DNA from: Prionace glauca
Lineage: Eukaryota > Chordata > Chondrichthyes > Carcharhiniformes > Carcharhinidae
Reading direction: 5' to 3'
Assembly: GCA_037974335.1 (NCBI GenBank)
Contig: CM075760.1
Location: forward strand, 8,739,432 to 8,803,431
DNA length: 64,000 nucleotides
The position numbers were made by a program, and so were the translations under genes. The number at the start of each line of letters is the position of its first letter. Within the stretch, counting starts at the first letter, position 1. The notes under the pieces were generated by a model. That model saw only the letters and a program-made list of their open reading frames with translations. It was not told the DNA's origin and did not search any database. Shown here one piece after another: positions 12,195 to 23,917 of this stretch.

Positions 12195-12545
12195 GAGGTG
12201 ACCAATACTGTCTTTAACTACAGAAAGGAAAACTCACGAGGCAGATATCTCTGTGTAAGGATGAAACATTTATTTTGAAAAAAAACACGAAATACAACTG
12301 CTTGGAGATGATCAGAAGGGTTAAGTAGCTCTGGAATACAGCGTCAGGTCATTTCCGATGCAACTACAGCGTACAAACAATAACAGATCAACTATACATT
12401 TCCGCACCGATCAATTCGGTCTCATATTAGTTTAAAAATCAATTACATTAGGTAAACATACATGAATAATAACCCCTGACAAGTTATTCTTCCAATCGCA
12501 TTTTACAACCCAGCATAATGATATCCCATTCATCTAATTAAACAG
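12195..12545. repeat. 350-bp flank repeat, copy b
   Basis: A second copy of the block at 9155-9490, about 3.04 kb downstream of it. Intervening LINE insertions make up more than half of that distance. Confidence 0.75.
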
Positions 12546-12603
12546 GAGGTTGATTCATCTGTAATCAGTATCTGGGAGAGTCAGGAAGATGAGATGGAGC
12601 GAT

Positions 12604-13135
12604 AAAGTCACAATGGTTTACAGCATGGAAGGAGGTCTTTCGGCCCAATATGTCCATGCCGCCCTTTTTTAATGAGTAACCTATTCCCAATTGCCCGCTT
12701 TTGGCCCATTTCCCTCGATAGCCATCTTACTCAGGTAACCGTCTAAGCGCTTTAAAAAAAAAACAAAAGCATACCCGCCTCTACTACTACCTCTGGTAGC
12801 TTGTTTTGGACACTCACGGCCCGTTGTGTGCAAAAATGATCCTCTGGACCATTTCATTTCTTTCCCTTCTCAGGTCAAACCTATGTCCTCTAGATTTAGA
12901 CACCAATGCAGTTGAGAAAAAATATTGACTGTGTAACTGATCTATGTCCCCCATTATTTTATAGACCTCTATAAGATAACCCCTCAGCATCCTACCCTCC
13001 AGAAAAAAAGTCTATTCAACCACTCCTTATAACTCAAACAATCTAGTCCCGAGAGTATCTTCGTAAAACTTTTCTGCACTCTTTCTTGTTTAATGCTATC
13101 CTTTCTATAATAGGGTGACCAGAATCATGGTACAA
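12604..13135 (-). mobile_element. Old LINE 3' portion (CR1/L3-like)
   Basis: Minus-strand relic with the CR1-like landmark tttcggccca near the tail and the diverged equivalents of the ORF2 C-terminal region (ctcagcatcctaccctccag, gggtgaccagaatcat). The frame is heavily broken. From 13140 to 13400 I recognise nothing. Confidence 0.65.
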
Positions 13136-13409
13136 CCTGCTGAACTCCTAGAACTCTTTGTCTCACCATTCATACTTATGTCTTGTCCTTTGATAGAACA
13201 GAGAAAGGTTGGTGACTCCTTCATCCCTGATCTTACCTTGCCTTACACATACAGCCCTAGATTATATGGAGTCAGCCTTATCAGGTCTTGGCCTCCTCTG
13301 GTCCTATTCATGTCTTAGGTTACACAGAGTCAGCTTTCATTTTTCTTTCTACCAAATAGTTGTCCAACTTTCCCATCATGCTATTACTTCATTCGTATAA
13401 CTTCACCAT

Positions 13410-14105
13410 AGCACTGAGACAGTTCGGCTTTGTCAAGGGAGCTCATGAGTGACAAATCTGTTAGAGTTCTTCGAGGACGTAACAAGGAAGCTAGATAGGG
13501 AGAACCACTGAACCTGATTTATTTCGATTTGCAGAAGGTCATTGATAAGGCGCTGCAGAAGAGACTTCTAAATAAGATGTGTCAAGGGTGTTGAGAGAAA
13601 GATCCTGGCATGGATAGAGGATTGGCTGACTGGCAGAAGGCAGAGAGTGGGGATGAAGGGATCTGTTTTCAGGATGGCAGCCAGTGACTACTGGTGTGTC
13701 TCAGAGGTCGGTGCTGGGAACACAACTTTTCACAATATACATTAATGATTTGGAAGAACAAAATGAAGGCACGGTTGCTAAATTTGCAGATGATACAAAG
13801 ATATGCAGCGTGACAGGGAGTAATGAGGATGTCGGGGAGTTGGGGTGGATGAGATTTGGTGAAGGACTTGGCCAGGTTAGGGAGTGAGCAAAGAGGTGGC
13901 AGATGAAATTCAATGAGGAAAAGTGTGAGATTATGCACTTTGAAAGGAGGAGTGGAGGCATCGAGTTTTCTAAATGGGGAAATACTTAGAAAATCAGGTG
14001 CGCAATGACATTTAGGAGTCGTTGTTCAAGATTCTACAAAGGTTAACCTGAAGTTAATCGGCAGTTGGAAAGGCAAATGGGACGCTGGCATTCATGTCGA
14101 GAGGG
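13410..14105 (+). mobile_element. Old CR1-type LINE, RT fragment
   Basis: Reading frames on the plus strand keep the core RT signature in pieces: FGFVKGAHE at the start, RSVLGTQLFTIYINDLEEQ and VAKFADDTKICS at 13700-13800, and then the thumb region. The frame is interrupted repeatedly, and the element is cut off by the minisatellite at 14106. Confidence 0.8.
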
Positions 14106-14503
14106 CCCATACCAGACTCGGGCCCACAGCAGGCTCAGGCCTGCACCAGGCTTGGGCCCGCACCAGGCTCGGGCCCGTACCAGGATCGGGCCCGCACCAG
14201 GCTCAGGCCTGCACCAGGCTGGGGCCTGCACTAGGCTCGGGCCCGCACCAGGATCGGGCCCGCACCAGGCTCAGGCCTGCAACAGGCTCGGGCCCGCACC
14301 AGGCTCGGGCCCGCACCAGGATCGGGCCCGCACCAGGCTCAGGCCTGCACCAGGCTGGGGCCTGCACTAGGCTCGGGCCCGCACCAGGATCGGGCCCGCA
14401 CCAGGCTCAGGCCTGCACCAGGCTGGGGCCTGCACCAGGCTCGGGCCCGCACCAGGATCGGGCCCGCACCAGGCTCGGGCCCGCACCAGGTTCAGACCCA
14501 TTC
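14106..14503. repeat. 17-bp GC-rich minisatellite with higher-order pattern
   Basis: About 23 units of gcaccaggctcgggccc and variants. Four variant types (ctcgggccc, atcgggccc, ctcaggcct, ctggggcct) follow each other in a repeated order, so larger 68-85 bp blocks have been duplicated. The open frames through it are a by-product of repeat structure. Confidence 0.92.
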
Positions 14504-14624
14504 AGTTTCAGACAGAGACCTGGTTCAGATTCACACACGTTTCGGACTCAGACAAGGCTCAAAGTTGCACAATGTTGGGACACAAATCATGTACAAACTC
14601 ACCTCAGCTTCACAATCATAGAAA

Positions 14625-15599
14625 TATTGAAATATGGTAAAAGCAGGACTGGGCGATTCAGGCCTTCGAGCCTGCTCCGCCATTCAGTTTGGTCATAGGT
14701 GATCATCAACTTCAATACCCTAACTAACCCTTCCTCCCAGATCCCGTAATCACTTTAGCCACAAGAGTTATACATCATATCTTCTTGAAATCACGAAAGA
14801 TTTTGGCCTCAGCTACTTTCTGTATCTAGGTGGAGAAATTTCTCTCCTCTCTGTTCTAAGATGTTGAAGCTTATCCTCAAACCATGAACCTTAGTCCACA
14901 ATTTCCTAAGCATCGGGGTATTCTTTCGGAATCTCCCCTGTCTAAACCTGTTCCAATATTGTAAGTTTAACTCTAATAAACTCCAATGAATAAAATCCTA
15001 ACTGACTTAGTCGCTCTTTATATCACAGATTGTCATCTCAGGAATCAGTCTGGTAAACAGTCACTGTACTCCTTCTAATGCAAGGACATCCTTCCTCAGA
15101 TAAGGACATCAAAATTGCACACAATCCTCGAAGTGTGGCCTCAGCAATGTCCTGTATAACTGCAGTAATACATCTCTATTCCTGTACTCAGATCTTCTCC
15201 CTTTGAAGTCCAGCATACCATTGGCCTTCATTATTGCTGTTGTACATGCGCACTAACTTTCAGTCATTGCTGCATGCACAGTCCCTCTGTAGCAGGGACA
15301 TCCTTCCCCAAATAATGAAATCAAACCTGCACACAATATCGAAGTGTGGCCTCAGCAATTTCCTGTACAACTGCATAAACACATCTCTATTTCTGTCGTT
15401 AGATCTTATCCTTTTGAAGGTTATCATACCATTGGCCTTCTTTACTGCCTGTTGTACATGAGCGCTTACTTTCAGCTCCTGATGCATGGGGACGCCAAGG
15501 TCTCGCTGTGTATCCACCTCTCTCAAATTACACCCATTCAGATAATAATCTGTCTTCCTATTATTGCTGCAAAGTGATAACCTCACACTTACACTCAAG
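14625..15599 (-). mobile_element. Old CR1-type LINE with internal tandem duplication
   Basis: Minus-strand ORF2 end (YYLNGCNLREVDTQRDLGV, VKKANGMITF, LQLYRKLLRPH-like) with the 3' tail near 14625 (gcctgctccgccattcagt). About 215 bases containing gaagtgtggcctcagcaat occur twice in tandem (about 15080-15295 and 15296-15500), so part of the fingers/thumb region was duplicated after insertion. Confidence 0.75.
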
Positions 15600-16214
15600 A
15601 GTAGTCAGGGTCCCCCGGCCTCCCCAGAGGCCCCCCATGGTTCGTCGACAGGGGCACAGAAAGGTAGGCAGGAGGAGGTGACTGACTTAGAGGGACAGAA
15701 GGGGGCTAGCAAGGTGATAGTGGTAGGGGACGGGAGGGTCAGGGGTATCGATAGGAGGTTCTGTGGACAGAGGCGTGACTCCAGGATGGTGGTCTGCCTT
15801 CCTGGAGCAGGGGTCAAGGATGTGACGGACAGGGTAGAGGGAATTTTGAAAGGGGAGGGGGCACAGGCTGAGGTCATAGTACATGTAGGGGAGGGGGACA
15901 TAGGAAGGAGGAGTAGGGTTGAGGTCCATAGGCAATTTAGGGAGTTGGGGGCCGAACTAAAGAGTAGGACCTCCAGGGTGGCACTCTCTGGGTTGTTGCC
16001 CTGCACCAGCAGGGCAAAGAATGACGAGATCATGCAACTGAATGCATGGCTGAGGGATTGGTGTAGGGTGGAGGGCTTTACTTTTGTGGATCACTGGGAG
16101 GTGTTTAGGAGAGAAGGGCAATTGTACAGGAGGGGTGGGGAGAATTTGAACGGCAAGGGAACTAATGTCTTAGCGGGGAGGTTAGCTGGGGTGTTTATGA
16201 ATGATTTAAACTAA
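15600..16214 (+). pseudogene. CR1 ORF1, esterase-type domain (5' part missing)
   Basis: The frame open to 16214 ends in LAGRLAGVFMNDLN. It shows the blocks of the SGNH/GDSL-like esterase domain found in CR1 ORF1 proteins: VIVVGDGRVRGIDRRF (block I, where the nucleophile position is Gly instead of Ser), VIVHVGEGDIGR (usual form HVGTNDIGR), and FVDHWEVF near the end (Asp/His block). The N-terminal zinc-finger and coiled-coil part seen in the 53-kb element is missing because the element is 5'-truncated. Loss of the block I Ser and the Asn-Asp block suggests an inactive esterase. RNA binding cannot be judged. Confidence 0.8.
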
Positions 16215-16234
16215 TATGGAGGGGTGGTGGGGAG

Positions 16235-19200
16235 GTGGGTGGGAGAGAGTCGGGTGAAAGAAAAAGTATCAGGGAGAAGGAGGTTCCGAGGGACACTTGT
16301 GGGTTGAACTGTGTCTGTTTTAATGCTAGGAGTGTGGCAGGGAAAATGGATGAGCTTAGGGCTTTGATGTTTGTGAGGCAGTTAGATGTGGTGGGTGTAG
16401 CAGAGACATGGTTAAGGGAAGGGCAGGACTGACAGCTGAATGTTCCTGGGTATAAGTATTTTAGGTGTGACAGAGGAGGGTTGAAGAGAGGTGGAGGGGT
16501 GGCACTGTTGGTAAAGGAAAACATCACAGTAGTGCAGAGGGAGGACAATATAGAAGAGATAGGGATTGAGTCACTGTGGGTGGAGTTGAGGAATAAAAAG
16601 GGAGGGATACGTTGCTAGGGGTGTATTATAGGCCACCCAACAGCCCGAGGTCAGTGGAGGAAAGCATTTGCAGGGGCATTTTGGATAGGTGCAGGAAGAA
16701 TAGGGTGTTTGTAGTGGGGGACTTTAATCTTCCTGGAGTGAATTGGAGGGGGCCTAGAGCTGGGGGTACGGAGGGAGAGGAGTTTGTGAAATGTGTTTTG
16801 GAAGAGTCTCTCGAGCAGTATGTAACCAGTCCGACTAGGAGAGAGGCTATACTGGATTTAGTGTTGGGAAACGAGCCGGGGCAGGTGGGTGAGGTAGAGG
16901 TAGGCGAACATGTGGCTAATAGTGACCACAAGTCCGTCTACTTTAGGATAAAAATGGAAAGGGACGAGTGCCGGCCGAACGGGAGTGTGCTGAACTGGGG
17001 AAAGGGGAACTATGGCAGGATTAGGAGGGAGCTGCAGGACACTGATTGGGAGGGACTGTTAGCTGGCAAGTCCACGGTTGGCAAGTGGGAGGCTTTTAAG
17101 GGCAAAATGAAATGGTTGCAGGGGAGGTATGTTCCGGTTAAGCGGAAGGATGGGAAGGATTACAGGGGGTATCGAAGACTTGGTCAGGAAGAAGAGGGAG
17201 GCGTATGTTAGGTCGAAACGACTGGGTACGAGAGTGCGCTGGAGGAATATAGAGAGAGTAGGAGGGAGCTAAAAAGGGGAATTAGAAGGGCGAAGAGAGG
17301 GCAGGAAATGGATTTGGCTGGTAGGATTAAGGAAAATCCGAAGGCATTTTATTCCTATATTAGGAGCAAGAGAGTAGTTAGAGGGAAAATTGGTCCTCTT
17401 AGGGACAAAAGTGGGGAGATATGTATTGAGTCGGAGGGAATGGGGGAGCTCCTGAATGAATACTTTGCGTCGGTATTCACGAAGGAGAGGGGTTCGGAAT
17501 CGTGCGGTCTGTTAGAGGGAGCTGAGGATCAGCTGCAGGAAATATCTATTACGAGGGAGGAAGTGCTAGGGCTTTTAGGTAGCGTAAGGATGGATAAAGC
17601 TCCGGGGCCTGATGGTATTTATCCCAGGCTGCTTAGGGAGGTGAAAGATGAAATTGCTGGGCCTCTGGCGCAAATCTTTGTCTCTTCTTTGGACACAGGT
17701 GAGGTCCCAGAAGATTGGAGGGTAGCAAATGTGGTACCGCTGTTCAAAAAAGGTAGCAGGGATAACCCTAGAAATTATAGGCCGGTGAGTTTGACATCGG
17801 TGGTAGGGAAATTAATGGAAAAAGTACTTAGGGGTAGGATGTATGAGCATTTGGAGCGTTGCAGTCTGATTGGGGATACGCAACATGGCTTTGTTAGAGG
17901 GAGGTCTTGCCTTACGAATCTGGTGGAATTCTTTGAGGAGGTGACAAAAACGGTTGACGTCATCTATATGGATTTCAGTAAGGCGTTTGACAAAGTCCCT
18001 CATGGTAGGCTGGCAGAAAAGGTTAAGGCGCATGGGATACGAGGTCAGGTAGCTAGGTGGATTGAGAACTGGCTGGGTAATAGGAGACAGAGGGTAGTAG
18101 TGGAGGGGACTTTGTCCGGCTGGAGGCCAGTGACCAGTGGTGTGCCGCAGGGTTCAGTACTGGGACCTCTCCTCTTTGTAGTCTACTTAAATGACTTGGA
18201 TGAGAGCGTAGGTGGTGTGAAGAGCAAGTTTGCTGATGACACCAAGATGGCAGGGTTGGCGGGTACCAAAGTGGATTGTGAGGTGATACAGGATATAGAT
18301 AGGTTGGTGCTTTGGGCAGGTAGGTGGCAGATGGAATTTAATCCTGACAAATGCGAGGTGATGCATTTTGGAAGGAATAATGTAGAGAGGAGCTATGTGA
18401 TTAAAGGTAGACAAATTAGGAGTATAGAAACACAGAGGGACCTGGGAGTGCAGGTTTACAAATCCATGAAGGTTGCAACACAAGTGGAGAATGTTGTCAG
18501 GAAGGCTTATGGAATGCTAGCCTTTATAGGAAGGGGTATAGAGTTTAAAAGCTGCCGTCTAATGCTTCAGTTGTATAGAACGTTGGTTAGACCGCATTTG
18601 GAGTACTGCGTCCAGTTCTGGTCACCTTACTACCGGAAGGATGTGGAGGCTCTGGAAAGGGTGCAGAGGAGGTTTACCAGGATGTTGCATGGCATGAAGG
18701 GGCTGGGGTACGAGGAAAGGTTGGAGAAACCGGGACTGTTCTCCTTGGAAAGACGAAGATTGAGGGGGGACATGATAGAGGTATATAAGATACTGAAGGG
18801 AATAGACAGAGTCAATAGTGAGAGACTGCTCCCTAGATTGGTTACAAATACAAGAGGACATGATTTAAGGGTGAGGGGGGAGAGATATAATTTGGATATG
18901 GGATTTGGAATGGGATGCTGGCCTTCATAGCGAGGGGAATTGAATATAAAAGTAGGGAGGTCTTGCTGCAGCTGTATAGGGCATTGGTGAGGCCGCAGCT
19001 GGAGTACTGTGTGCAGTTTTGGGCGCCGCACCTGCGCAAGGATATTTTGGCCCTGGAGGGAGTGCATAGGAGGTTTGCTAGGCTGATACCAGAGTTGAGG
19101 GGATTGAGCTATCAGGAGAGGCTGAATAAACTAGGCTTGTACTCGTTAGAGTTTAGAAGAATGAGGGGAGATCTCATTGAGACGTATAAGATGATGAATG

Positions 19201-19719
19201 GGATGGATAGGATAGAGGTGGAGAGACTCTTCCCGCTCAAAAAAGACAGTAGGACTAGGGGGCACAGCCTCAAGATAAAGGGGAGGCGGTTTAGAACAGA
19301 GTTGAGGAGGAACTTCTTCACTCAAAGGGTGGTGAATCTCTGGAATTCTCTGCCCGTTGAAGTGGTGGAGGCTGCCTCGCTAAATATTTTTAAGAAGCGG
19401 GTTGATGGGTTTTTGATAAGAGAAGGGATTTAGGGTTATGGGGAGAGGGCGGGAAGGTGGAACTGAGCCACGACAGATCAGCCATGATCTTATTGAATGG
19501 CGGGGCAGGCTCGAAGGGCTAGATGGCCTACTCCTGCTCCTATTTCTTATGTTTTTATGTTCTTATATGAGAGGAAGGTTCTTTACGCAGAGAGTTGTAG
19601 GGGTATGGAACGCGCTACCGAGTAGGGTGGTGGAGGCGGGAACGTTGGACTCGTTTAAGGTTCAGTTAGATAGGCACATGAGTGAAACGAGGATAGAGGG
19701 TTATGGTAGGGGATATTAA
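16235..19719 (+). pseudogene. CR1 ORF2, endonuclease and RT (broken, interrupted)
   Basis: The AP-endonuclease domain begins with LNCVCFNARSVAGKMDEL and VVGVAETWL. It continues with GVYYRPPNSP, VVGDFNLPGVNW, AILDLVLGNEPG and SDHKSVYF (16612-17211). The RT follows at 17308-18890 with [52 protein letters not shown] and SKFADDTK. The C-terminus, from RGRFFTQRVVGVWNALPS to GYGRGY, lies after the nested element at 19567-19719. Frame breaks near 16430 (stop), 16600 and 17200 make it non-coding as a whole, but the RT block alone is open for 540 codons. Confidence 0.88.
18905..19566 (+). mobile_element. CR1 LINE (subfamily A) nested in subfamily B
   Basis: A 5'-truncated copy starting at GMLAFIARGIEYKSREV is open to 19433 (FLIREGI then stop) and ends with the ttatgttcttat tail. 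Seven bases (about ggatttg) that belong to neither element lie at its 5' junction. It is nearly identical to the copies at 1124-3190 and 30256-31954, so it is a young insertion. Confidence 0.9.
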
Positions 19720-20234
19720 ATAAGGGTTAGAACCTCGAGAGACACCGGAAAGGCAGTCTTGTGATTAACGTTTTTGTCTTTTATTCCGCAGGTGGAGGTC
19801 CACCTCGTTGTCAAACGAGGGGCATGCACACGGTGGGTCGTGCGTGGGCTACTCTTGGAGGTTCCGGGAGTGGCCTAGTACTTCGTGTCGGTGTGTGTGC
19901 TTGATCCTGGACCGGTAGAAGGGCGCCGCAACAGCTCGGTGACTAGCACTGCTAGCTGTGCAGATACATGGATTTGGGCCTGTGTCTGTGGGAGTTTGTG
20001 CATTCTCCCTGTGGATGCGTGGGTTTCCTCCGGGCGCTCCGGTTTCCTCCCACACCCCAAAGATGTGCTCTTAGGCTGATTGGTTTTACCAAATTGACAC
20101 TATTCTCCCCTGAATCTGGCTAAGTGGGGGGTTTTATTCGTAGACACGCAGGGTAGAATAGGTGTAGGGTGATGCGGCGGCGCAGGCTTGTTGGGCCGAA
20201 GGGCCTGTTTCCCGTGCTGGGTTGTTCTTTGTTC

Positions 20235-21351
20235 TTTTGTTCTTACCCACCTTTTAGTTCAACTGCTTTGCACATGCCCTCACATTGAGCCTGTTCAAAT
20301 CACACTGAAGCTTGTCTGCATGTTTCTCATAGCATAAAGTTTCTCTACTCTTGTCCTTGTGTTTGATTAACTCACCCTGTGTATGGCCATCCATTTTGAA
20401 TCAGCATCTACCATTATCAGGAACATAGAGCCCATGAACAGTCCGACACTGTCCATGTGCAACCACGTCTATGGCCATCCCGCCCATTCCCAAATGAGAA
20501 GAGTAATGACTGGTAACAGTTCTGCCCTTGTTGATATTGCCAACACTGACCCACGGACAAATATTTGTATCCATACCTGGAAATCAGGCATGGCAATTTG
20601 GAGGACCTTCAGTTTGTCACTCCTGGGTGGCCATGGTAAAGATCAGCCAGGATGGGATGGCGATCCTCGCTCAGGATGACACTCTTGAACCCATAGGCGT
20701 GTGTCATCTTCCACAATCAGCTGCTCTCTGCCACTCCAATGTGGGTGCAATTCAGGCTGTAACGGCCTTTTAGTTTCCCCCTGCAGCACTTGCTCCTTCA
20801 GTTTATTCAGGACGGGGTAATATTGCCTCCACAGCCGAATATTATTGGCTGCCACTGGGAGAATTTTGAGAACGTTCATGATTAGCGTCTCTTCCATTGG
20901 GAATACAACAAGTGTCTGTTAATTGTAACCAACTCAAGGCATCTGCCTTCGCGGCTCTGCTGTCGAGTTGCCGATGTTCAGGGGACAATTAACTGTCAAC
21001 CACATTGCCGTGGCCCTGGAGTCATAATTAGTCCTGACCACAGAAGGACGACAGATTTCCTTCCCTGGGACAGTGGTGAACCAGATGGGATTTTTTTTCC
21101 AAAAATGTTTTCTTATGATCACCAGCTGATTCTGAATTCCAGATATACTTATTCAATCTCCACCATTGGAGATTGGAACCAGGGTACCCAGAACATTAGC
21201 TAAGTTTCTCTAGTAATCGTCAAGTGAAAAAAAAACACACTCCGAGTGTACACACCCTGATTTCCGGTAACCTAGACACACCATATTATATATGTCTGCA
21301 GGGCTCCCGGATTGGATAGCATTAACTGCCTCAATCAGAGACGTCATATTA
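20235..21351. other. Stretch with no recognised gene
   Basis: Apart from the weak pol-like similarity at 20640-20900 listed separately, I see no exon, RNA gene or clear repeat here. Confidence 0.5.
20640..20900 (-). mobile_element. Possible Ty3/Gypsy-like pol relic
   Basis: A minus-strand stretch has a weak resemblance to the region before the integrase zinc finger of Gypsy-type retroelements (IRLWRQYYPVLNKL, then a PELHPHWSGREQL-like segment). It is a broken, old fragment without visible terminal repeats. The call rests on pattern resemblance only. Confidence 0.22.
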
Positions 21352-21698
21352 GGGCGGCACGGTAGCACAGTGGTTAGCACTGCTGCTTCACAGCTCCAGG
21401 GTCCTGGGTTCGATTCCCGGCTCGGGTCACTGCCTGTGTGGAGTTTGCACATTCTCCTCGTGTCTGCGTGGGTTTTCTCCGGGTGCTCCGGTTTCCTCCC
21501 ACAGTCCAAAGATGTGCGGGTTAGGTTCATTGGCTATGTTAAAATTGCCCCTTAGTATCCTGGGATGTGTAGGTTAGAGGGATTAGCAGGTAAAATGTGT
21601 AGGGATATGGGGATAGGGTCTGGGTGGGATTGTGTTCGGTGCAGACTCGATGGGCTGAAGGGCCTGTTTCTGCACTGTAGGGTTCTATGGTTCTATGG
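21352..21698 (+). mobile_element. tRNA-derived SINE, full length
   Basis: The head carries pol III A-box and B-box sequences (gtagcacagtggttagcac and gggttcgattcccggctcgg). The central body has tgcgtgggttttctccggg and tgctccggtttcctcccaca. The tail (gggctgaagggcctgtttct, ttctatggttctatgg) matches CR1-type LINE tails, which supports mobilisation by a CR1. It resembles the HE1-type SINEs known from elasmobranchs, but I cannot confirm the family name. The best preserved copy in the window. Confidence 0.9.
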
Positions 21699-22145
21699 TA
21701 TATCCCAAAAAACTCCACCCGATTGTTATACCAGAATTATCTGTATTAATGTCTGATTTCTCTGTGTGTTACATTGTTTCTGACCAATTATTAGCAGTGG
21801 GTCCGAACTGTGAGAGCTGATTCTAGCTTCGGAAAGAGGACAGAATTTCCTTGGAGCAAAAGGAGAACTTTGGACCATGGAAATAAATAGAAGTGTGCGA
21901 ATTAATCAAGTTCCACTGCACTTTATTCCCACGGACCAATCGAGTCACAGCATCACAAATGATTTAAAATCCACATATTAGTTTCATATCTAACATGTAG
22001 AAACACATTCGGGTTAAAAATGGTAAAGACTGGAAACAATGTTATTCACCATGAGCTCTCAATCGCGTGTCTGTTCTAATCCTTACAGTCAGTCGAAGAA
22101 GCAGACTCAAAAATGTTCTTTCAAATACGTTGTCGATGATCACAA

Positions 22146-22530
22146 ATGCATCCATGCCTTTGTCTTTCTCTATACGTTGCTCTGTCTCTCTTACTGTCTC
22201 TGTACCTCACCCTCAGCCTCCCTCTATCTATCCTCTTCCTCTGTCCCTGCTGCCTCCTCTCAGTCTCACTCTCCTTGTCCTGCCCCATTTCCATCTTTCT
22301 CTCCCTCCCTCATCGTCTCTGCCCCCTTTTCTTATTGCTCTTTCTCCCTCTACCTCACTACGTTTTTTTTGTGCTTCCTCTGTCCATTATACTCGTTCAG
22401 GCTCACTCTTTCCCATTCGTTGATGCTCTCTCTCTCTCTCTCGCTGTATGTCTCTGTTTCTCTTTGTTTCTGACTATTTCCTTCTGCCCTCCCTTTCTGT
22501 CTCCCTTTCCCTCTTAATCTCCCTCTCCCT
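22146..22530 (+). repeat. Pyrimidine (CT)-rich tract, left half
   Basis: Tct/ctc-rich simple sequence with runs of (CT)n. It continues at 23549-23870 and is split by the CR1 at 22531. The open frames rich in Ser/Leu are low-complexity artefacts. Confidence 0.85.
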
Positions 22531-23548
22531 ATAAGAGTAGGAGTCTGATGTTGCAGTTGTATAGAACGTTGGTTAGGCCTCACCTGGAGTACTGCGTCCA
22601 GTTCTGGTCGCCGTACTACCTGAAGGATGTAGAGATCCTGGAGAGAGTGCAGAGGAGATTTACCAGGATGTTGCCTGGTATGGAACGGCTGTCTTACGAG
22701 GAAAGATTGAACGCACTTGGGCTGTTTTCCCTTGAGAGACGTCGGCTGAGGGGGGATCTAATAGAGGTTTATAAGATTATGAAGGGGACAGATAGAGTAG
22801 ATGGTGATAAGCTTTTTCCGCTATTAGAAATGGATAGAACGAGGGGTCACGGGCTTAGGGTGAAGGGGGCTAAATATAAGACTAATATTAGAGGGCAGTT
22901 TTTCACACAAAGGGTAGTGGGGATGTGGAATGCACTGCCGAGTAAGGTGGTGGAAGCAGGCACGGTACGGTTGTTCAAGAGTCATTGGACAGCCATATGA
23001 GCGGTCTACATATAGGGGGATATAGCAGGCCTTATTAAGCATTGAAGGCTTGGGGTCAGTTTTAGCCTCAGGGATATAGAGTCTTTAATAATGAAATTTT
23101 TATCCACAGGCATTTAAGTCCAGCAAGGGGCATGCGGGCGGCAGGTTGTGGTGGGCTGCTCTTGGATATTGTTTCGGGAGTTGCCTACTGCTTCATGTCG
23201 TTGGTGTGCGTAAACTGGACCATCTCGAGGGCATCATGACAGCTCAGAGGCTATCTCTGTTGCTGTGCGGACACATGGATTTGGGCCTGTGTCCATGGGA
23301 GTTTGCGTGTTCTCCCCGTGGTTGCGTGGGTTTCCTCCGGGTGCTCCGGTTTCCTCCCACATCCCAAAAATGTGCTTTTAGGCTGATTGATTGGGTAACA
23401 AATTGTCCCTATATTGGACCTCCCTGATCCTCATACATTAGGCATAGACTAAAATCATGAATAGGTCACTGACCATGGGACGGCGGCGCGGGCTCGTTGG
23501 GCCGAAGGGCCTGTTTCCCGTGCTGTGTTGTTCTTTGTTCTTTGTTCT
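22531..23548 (+). mobile_element. CR1 LINE (subfamily B) 3' part
   Basis: It starts at KSRSLMLQLYR in the ORF2 C-terminal region, is open to about 23000 (RGQFFTQRVVGMWNALPSK), and then has the same 3' UTR as the elements at 15600 and 39182. That UTR includes a SINE-like block (tgcgtgggtttcctccgggt) and the gggccgaagggcctgtttcc end with a ttctttgttct tail. It was inserted into the CT-rich tract. Confidence 0.9.
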
Positions 23549-23870
23549 CTCCCTTTGCTATTACATCCTCCCAACTGTCTTCCTATGTCTCTGTTTCTCA
23601 TTCTGTGTCCACCCACCTCACCGTTTCCCCCACTCGCTGTCTCTGTTTCTCTCACTCTGTGAGTCTCTCTCTGTCTTTGTCCTTCCTCTCTGTCTGCCTC
23701 TGTATTTTTTTCACTGTATCTATTATAAACTCTTACAAAATCTGTCGCTCTCCAGGTCTTTCTGTCCTTCCCTCTCTCTGTCAATCTCCGTCTCTCTATC
23801 ACTTTCACTGTTAATCACATTGCCCACTCTCTCGATCTGTCACTCCTTCTGTCTCTGTGAGGCTGTTTTA
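23549..23870 (+). repeat. Pyrimidine (CT)-rich tract, right half
   Basis: Continuation of the simple sequence at 22146-22530 after the LINE. It lies just downstream of the stop of the minus-strand receptor gene. Confidence 0.85.
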
Positions 23871-23917
23871 TTACTTACATTATGAACGCCAAACAGGAAG
23901 AGGCAGGGGTCTTGTGG

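Larger units (their letters stand above)
4125..12195 (+). other. Segmental duplication copy 1: mu CH4 to 3' flank
   Basis: This stretch aligns in order with 29962-39005: CH4 exon, secretory poly(A) signal, CA-rich intron, membrane exons, membrane poly(A) signal and several kb of unique-looking flank. Copy 1 has two LINE insertions (9902-11456 and 11538-11690) that copy 2 lacks. Copy 2 has three that copy 1 lacks. Intron and flank stretches 4790-5820, 6640-7798, 8522-9155, 9490-9900 and 11692-12195 show no exon or RNA gene of their own. Confidence 0.85.
15600..20235 (+). mobile_element. Long CR1 LINE (subfamily B) with a nested CR1
   Basis: This element keeps most of ORF1, the endonuclease and RT of ORF2, and a 3' UTR of about 500 bases. 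A different CR1 (18905-19566) interrupts it between LDM and RGRFF of ORF2. Joining the flanks across the insert preserves the frame, with atatg at both junctions as a short target duplication. The 3' UTR (19720-20235) contains a SINE-like body and ends with ggccgaagggcctgtttccc and ttctttgttctt. Several frame breaks lie in ORF2, near 16430, 16600 and 17200. The 5' end abuts an older minus-strand LINE. Confidence 0.9.

Noticed and set aside
13115-13400. Two overlapping short open frames
   Set aside because: No domain, no splice context and surrounded by LINE relics.
14065-14370. 101-codon frame through the 17-bp minisatellite
   Set aside because: Repeat-derived, cycling through all three frames every 51 bases.
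22039-22520. Ser/Leu-rich open frames in three frames
   Set aside because: Translations of pyrimidine-rich simple sequence.
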